Positions 5,170 through 7,614 of a stretch of 7,614 bases of DNA are shown piece by piece. The stretch is from Nitrospinales bacterium (GTDB lineage Bacteria > Nitrospinota_A > UBA7883 > JACRGQ01), in NCBI GenBank assembly GCA_023248615.1, contig JAHFEI010000013.1, forward strand, positions 8,207-15,820, read 5' to 3'. The position numbers were made by a program, and so were the translations under genes. The notes beneath the pieces were generated by a model that was not told the DNA's origin, searched no databases, and saw only the letters and a program-made list of their open reading frames with translations. Every line of letters starts with the position of its first letter. The first letter of the stretch is position 1.

Positions 5170-5794
5170 CCGTGCGTCTCCGTAGCATCCGCGCAAATGC
5201 GAGAATGCCGATAGCCTCGCCAAACCAGAATGTCCCCCACCGGTACGGCGGCGGCAACCCGCCAGCCTGCAAAATGGGGGCATCTACCATGAAGGTGTAC
5301 AATATCAAAACCGCGCCCGCCGTGACCAACGCCACATCGGTAGCTTTAAGCGGAAGCTCTTTTCCCTCCTCGCCACGCCGGACAATTATCGCGGCGGAAA
5401 TGCACAGGGAGAGCGCGACCACGACCGGGGCCAAAACCGGCCCCCACCAGACGACCGGCAAAAGGAAAAGAAGGTCTGGCGTGAAGAACGAGGCTGGCCA
5501 TCCGATAAACACCTCCAGCCAAACGTAGTAGAAGATGTCCCACAGCCCAAACCCGTACATGAAATACGCAAACTTTTGCCAGCCGTTTTTGCCAGCCGCC
5601 GCGCCAACGGAGCCGAGCATCGCCAACGTGGCAAGCTCGCGTAGCAGTTCCATTCGCAACATCCCGTCGGGCGGCGTATTGAGCGGGAAGTCGAACCCCT
5701 GCGGATAGTACAGCGCACGCAGGTAAACCACTACCGCCGCCTCCACAAGCGCGAACGATATTGCAAAAAGCGAAATGGGCCAAAATTTCTTCAT
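5162..5794 (-). CDS. Conserved-looking six-helix membrane protein of unknown function
   Basis: 210-residue integral inner-membrane protein that I cannot assign to a function. Hydrophobic segments lie at about 5-28, 50-68, 75-98, 106-138, 152-170 and 185-203. The charges KK at the N-terminus, RRGEEGK (139-145) and RRR near the C-terminus fit six helices with both ends in the cytoplasm. Acidic or basic residues sit inside or at the edge of helices: Glu18 and Arg26 in the first, Glu49 and Glu53 at the second, Asp86 and Glu94 in the third (GFGLWDIFYYVWLE), and Asp107 before LLPVVWWGPVLAPV. Such motifs suggest a functional core and not a simple anchor. No signal peptide, His cluster or Cys pair is seen. 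It is the first gene of the minus-strand unit and overlaps birA by 8 nt. The ATG at 5794 lacks a Shine-Dalgarno sequence and has a -10-like box just upstream. I recall similar unnamed proteins in deltaproteobacterial genomes, which I cannot verify here. Confidence 0.85.
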   Translation of the reverse strand: MKKFWPISLFAISFALVEAAVVVYLRALYYPQGFDFPLNTPPDGMLRMELLRELATLAMLGSVGAAAGKNGWQKFAYFMYGFGLWDIFYYVWLEVFIGWPASFFTPDLLFLLPVVWWGPVLAPVVVALSLCISAAIIVRRGEEGKELPLKATDVALVTAGAVLILYTFMVDAPILQAGGLPPPYRWGTFWFGEAIGILAFARMLRRRTDG

Positions 5795-5800
5795 GGAGCT

Positions 5801-5808
5801 ATTTTATA
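5801..5808 (-). promoter_or_regulatory. -10-like element abutting the membrane-protein gene
   Basis: The minus strand reads TATAAAAT across 5808-5801. This contains TATAAA 8 nt before the ATG and TAAAAT 6 nt before it, each 5 of 6 to TATAAT. No purine-rich Shine-Dalgarno lies between the box and the ATG (AGCTCC only). Transcription would begin within about 0-3 nt of the start codon. No clear -35 is visible. Confidence 0.5.
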
Positions 5809-5809
5809 G

Positions 5810-5819
5810 CGTCCGGACG
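5810..5819. promoter_or_regulatory. Palindrome between divergent promoters, possible operator
   Basis: CGTCCGGACG is a perfect 10-bp palindrome lying exactly in the 20 bp between the two divergent -10 boxes of the membrane-protein gene and argS. It is in the position where a bound protein would block both promoters. A chance palindrome is possible, so an operator role is inference from position. Confidence 0.25.
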
Positions 5820-5828
5820 TCTTTTGTT

Positions 5829-5834
5829 TATAAT
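5829..5834 (+). promoter_or_regulatory. Perfect -10 box abutting argS
   Basis: TATAAT (6 of 6) ends 8 nt before the argS ATG at 5843. Transcripts would start about 0-3 nt upstream of the start codon, and the intervening GTCGTACC has no Shine-Dalgarno. No TTGACA-like hexamer is found at 16-18 nt upstream. The region where a -35 would lie overlaps the opposite-strand -10. Confidence 0.58.
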
Positions 5835-5842
5835 GTCGTACC

Positions 5843-7501
5843 ATGAGAAACGAAGTAAGAAAAGCGGTGATGGATGCGCTGGCTCCATTGCTTTCCAGGG
5901 CAGGGACGGATAAGGCCGCCCTGCCGTACATAGCTATAGAAGTGCCGGAAGACAAATTTGGCGATTTTTCCACCAATGTGGCGATGGTTTGCACCAAGTT
6001 CCTGAAAATTCCGCCGCGCAAGATAGCCGAGGAACTGCTCCCCACGCTGAAAGAAAACCAGCTTTTTAGCGCCGTATCCATAGCCGGGCCGGGGTTCATA
6101 AACTTCAGCGTGAAACCGGAAAGGTGGATTGAAGATTTTCGCTCAATACCGGACGACAACTCGGAGTACGGCTCGCTACCGCCAGTCCTGGGGGAAAAAG
6201 TTTTGATAGAATTCGTAAGCGCTAACCCCACCGGCCCGTTGCACATAGGGCATGGGCGCGGCGCGGCTGTGGGAGATTCGCTGGCACGGCTCCTGAAAAA
6301 AGCGGGGTACGACGCCACAACCGAATATTACACAAACGATACCGGGCTACAGATGGAGAACCTGGGACGTTCCACATTGGTGCGCTACCGGCAACTGATG
6401 GGGATGGATGCCACCCTGCCGGAGAACTGTTATCAGGGCGAATACATAAAAGACATCGCGCGGGAGATAGTCGACCGCGACGGCAACAGGTACATGGATA
6501 TGCCGGAAACGGAGGCGCTACCGTTTTTCACCACCTACACGGCAGGCAATATTTTAGAAGATATCAAAAAAGACCTCGCACACTTTCGTATAGGCTTCGA
6601 CACCTGGGCCAGCGAAAAATTTTTCCACGAATCGGGCGCGGTGGAACAAACCATCCAAAAACTGCGCGAACAGGGAAGCATTTACGAAAAGGATGGGGCG
6701 CTGTGGCTGAAAACGCAGTATCTGGCGGGTGACGAAAAAGACCGCGTGGTAAAAAGGGCGAACGGCATTACCACATACCTCGCGGCGGATATCGCCTACC
6801 ACGATGACAAGTACCGGCGCGGCTTTACGCGCATCATTGATATATGGGGGGCAGACCATCACGGATATGTGGCAAGAATGAAGGCGGCGGCAAAAGCGCT
6901 GGGCCAAAACCCCGATTCGCTCCAGCCGATGCTTATACAAATAGTCTCGCTGAAAAAGGGCGGCGAAGTTGTCGCCATGTCCACCCGTAGCGGAAAGTTC
7001 ACCACGCTGAAAGAAGTGGTGGACGATGTCGGCGTGGACGCGGCGCGTTTCACTTTCTTAACCCGTAGCCACGAGGCGCAACTGGAGTTCGACCTGGATT
7101 TGACAAAACAACAATCCAGCGAGAACCCGGTTTACTACGTCCAGTACGCGTATGCACGCATCAGCAATATCTTCAAAACCGCGCAGGCGCGGGGTGTGGA
7201 GCCGTTCCCCGAAAACCCGGCATGGCATAGGCTGACAGTGGACGACGAAATTAAAATCATGAAACGGGCGCTGTTTTTTCCCGCGCTGGTGGAAGACGCG
7301 GCAAAGGGCCTTGCGCCGCACCAGACCACCCACTACCTTGTGGAGCTTGCGGGGCTATTCCACAAATATTACAACGTCAACCGTGTGGTGACAGATGACT
7401 TGGAGCTAACGGGGGCGCGGCTGGCTATGGTGGCGCGGCTGAGGACGGTAATCAAAAACGGGTTGGAACTGCTCGGGGTTGTCGCCCCGGAAACGATGTA
7501 A
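5843..7501 (+). CDS. argS: Arginyl-tRNA synthetase
   Basis: 552-residue class I aminoacyl-tRNA synthetase that charges tRNA-Arg in the cytoplasm. The N-terminal additional domain (about 1-95) contains FGDFSTNVAM and GPGFINF. The Rossmann core has HIGH at 134-137 within SANPTGPLHIGHGRGAAVGD. The second signature is degenerate, VAMSTRSG (377-384). ArgRS enzymes that lack the usual KMSKS lysine are known to use a lysine upstream of HIGH, and Lys119 (EKVLIEFVSANPTG) fits that place. WGADHHGY (335-342) is conserved. The C-terminal DALR anticodon-binding domain runs from about 430 to the end and starts with YYVQYAYARI. Length is normal. The ATG at 5843 gives the expected N-terminus. It has no Shine-Dalgarno sequence but sits 8 nt after a perfect TATAAT, suggesting a leaderless mRNA. 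It is divergent from the membrane-protein gene. Confidence 0.97.
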   Translation: MRNEVRKAVMDALAPLLSRAGTDKAALPYIAIEVPEDKFGDFSTNVAMVCTKFLKIPPRKIAEELLPTLKENQLFSAVSIAGPGFINFSVKPERWIEDFRSIPDDNSEYGSLPPVLGEKVLIEFVSANPTGPLHIGHGRGAAVGDSLARLLKKAGYDATTEYYTNDTGLQMENLGRSTLVRYRQLMGMDATLPENCYQGEYIKDIAREIVDRDGNRYMDMPETEALPFFTTYTAGNILEDIKKDLAHFRIGFDTWASEKFFHESGAVEQTIQKLREQGSIYEKDGALWLKTQYLAGDEKDRVVKRANGITTYLAADIAYHDDKYRRGFTRIIDIWGADHHGYVARMKAAAKALGQNPDSLQPMLIQIVSLKKGGEVVAMSTRSGKFTTLKEVVDDVGVDAARFTFLTRSHEAQLEFDLDLTKQQSSENPVYYVQYAYARISNIFKTAQARGVEPFPENPAWHRLTVDDEIKIMKRALFFPALVEDAAKGLAPHQTTHYLVELAGLFHKYYNVNRVVTDDLELTGARLAMVARLRTVIKNGLELLGVVAPETM

Positions 7502-7512
7502 GGTAATCGTTG

Positions 7513-7529
7513 CTTTTATTTATTAAAAG
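7513..7529. other. Small AT-rich hairpin downstream of argS
   Basis: CTTTTA (7513-7518) pairs with TAAAAG (7524-7529) around a 5-nt loop. The stem is AT-rich and has no clean T-run after it, so it is a poor intrinsic terminator. It may just be AT-rich promoter DNA ahead of the next gene. Confidence 0.2.
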
Positions 7530-7534
7530 TACGT

Positions 7535-7540
7535 TAGAAT
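7535..7540 (+). promoter_or_regulatory. -10-like element abutting the last ORF
   Basis: TAGAAT (5 of 6 to TATAAT) ends 8 nt before the ATG at 7549, the same spacing as for argS. A TTGCTT at 7510-7515 is a possible but weak -35 with a long 19-nt spacer. GGAA lies directly against the ATG, too close for a Shine-Dalgarno. Confidence 0.42.
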
Positions 7541-7548
7541 AGCCGGAA

Positions 7549-7614
7549 ATGAAGAAGGGCGAAGAGGACGATAATCGGGGCGAGAAGCCGGGTCTTTCTC
7601 GCACACAGCTATAC
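7549..7614 (+). CDS. Start of an ORF cut by the window end, possibly a SPOR-domain protein
   Basis: The 22 codons visible read through to the last base of the window with no stop. The product begins with a very polar, charged segment (MKKGEEDDNRGEKPG) and then LSRTQLY. A charged cytoplasmic stretch followed by an L-[ST]-R-x-Q-L type sequence is what I would expect just before the single transmembrane helix of SPOR-domain cell-division proteins. Such genes often follow argS in deltaproteobacteria. That function is inference from context, because no helix or SPOR domain is in view. The start is supported by the -10-like TAGAAT 8 nt upstream and by the absence of another gene in the 47 nt after argS. 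No Shine-Dalgarno at proper distance is seen. Confidence 0.5.
   Translation, partial: MKKGEEDDNRGEKPGLSRTQLY

Noticed and set aside
4355..5185. Plus-strand open frame of 276 codons opposite birA
   Set aside because: Low-complexity Ser/Pro/Ala composition and complete overlap with a clear birA. It is a shadow frame.
5170..5283. N-terminal extension of birA by 38 residues
   Set aside because: It overlaps the upstream gene in another frame, has no HTH character, and the ATG at 5169 has a good ribosome site.

Overview
The window is dense bacterial chromosomal housekeeping DNA, moderately GC-rich by eye. It holds nine supported protein genes: seven complete and one cut by each window edge, plus an unnamed membrane-protein gene that is complete. 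I see no phage, transposase, CRISPR, rRNA, tRNA or defence genes. The gene set (fatty acid synthesis next to rnc, a birA-coaX pair, argS followed by a short charged ORF) and the GTCATTC-bounded dispersed palindromes fit a Gram-negative bacterium of a deltaproteobacterial (Desulfobacterota) or Nitrospinota-like type. That placement is an inference with low confidence.

Layout. 1-155 (minus): 5' end of pgpA (phosphatidylglycerophosphatase A), cut by the window edge. 156-318: divergent intergenic region with promoter-like sequences. 319-3290 (plus): a tight cluster acpP-fabF-rnc-queE, with gaps of 10 nt, a 1-nt overlap and a 4-nt overlap, so probably one transcript. 3291-3620: non-coding gap between convergent units, filled by two adjacent, different palindromic repeats and a likely terminator for queE. 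3621-5794 (minus): an unnamed six-helix membrane protein, then birA (biotin-protein ligase without the HTH domain), then coaX (type III pantothenate kinase), packed with an 8-nt overlap and a 1-nt gap. 5795-5842: a 48-bp divergent promoter region. 5843-7501 (plus): argS. 7549-7614 (plus): start of a new ORF cut by the window end, possibly a SPOR-domain protein.

How the genes relate. acpP and fabF carry and extend acyl chains. birA attaches biotin to acetyl-CoA carboxylase (malonyl-CoA supply). coaX starts CoA synthesis, and CoA is the source of the ACP phosphopantetheine arm. pgpA makes phosphatidylglycerol from the lipid products. rnc, queE and argS belong to RNA processing, tRNA modification precursor synthesis and tRNA charging.

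Most notable signals. Four genes that begin transcription units (pgpA, the membrane gene, argS and the last ORF) have no usable Shine-Dalgarno sequence but have a -10-like hexamer only 6-8 nt before the ATG. This suggests leaderless mRNAs. The two divergent promoters at 5795-5842 overlap and flank a perfect 10-bp palindrome. The repeat at 3351-3505 contains a chain of small hairpins inside a long inverted repeat. RNase III has Asn where the E. coli catalytic Asp114 aligns. I found no clear previously undescribed multi-gene system.
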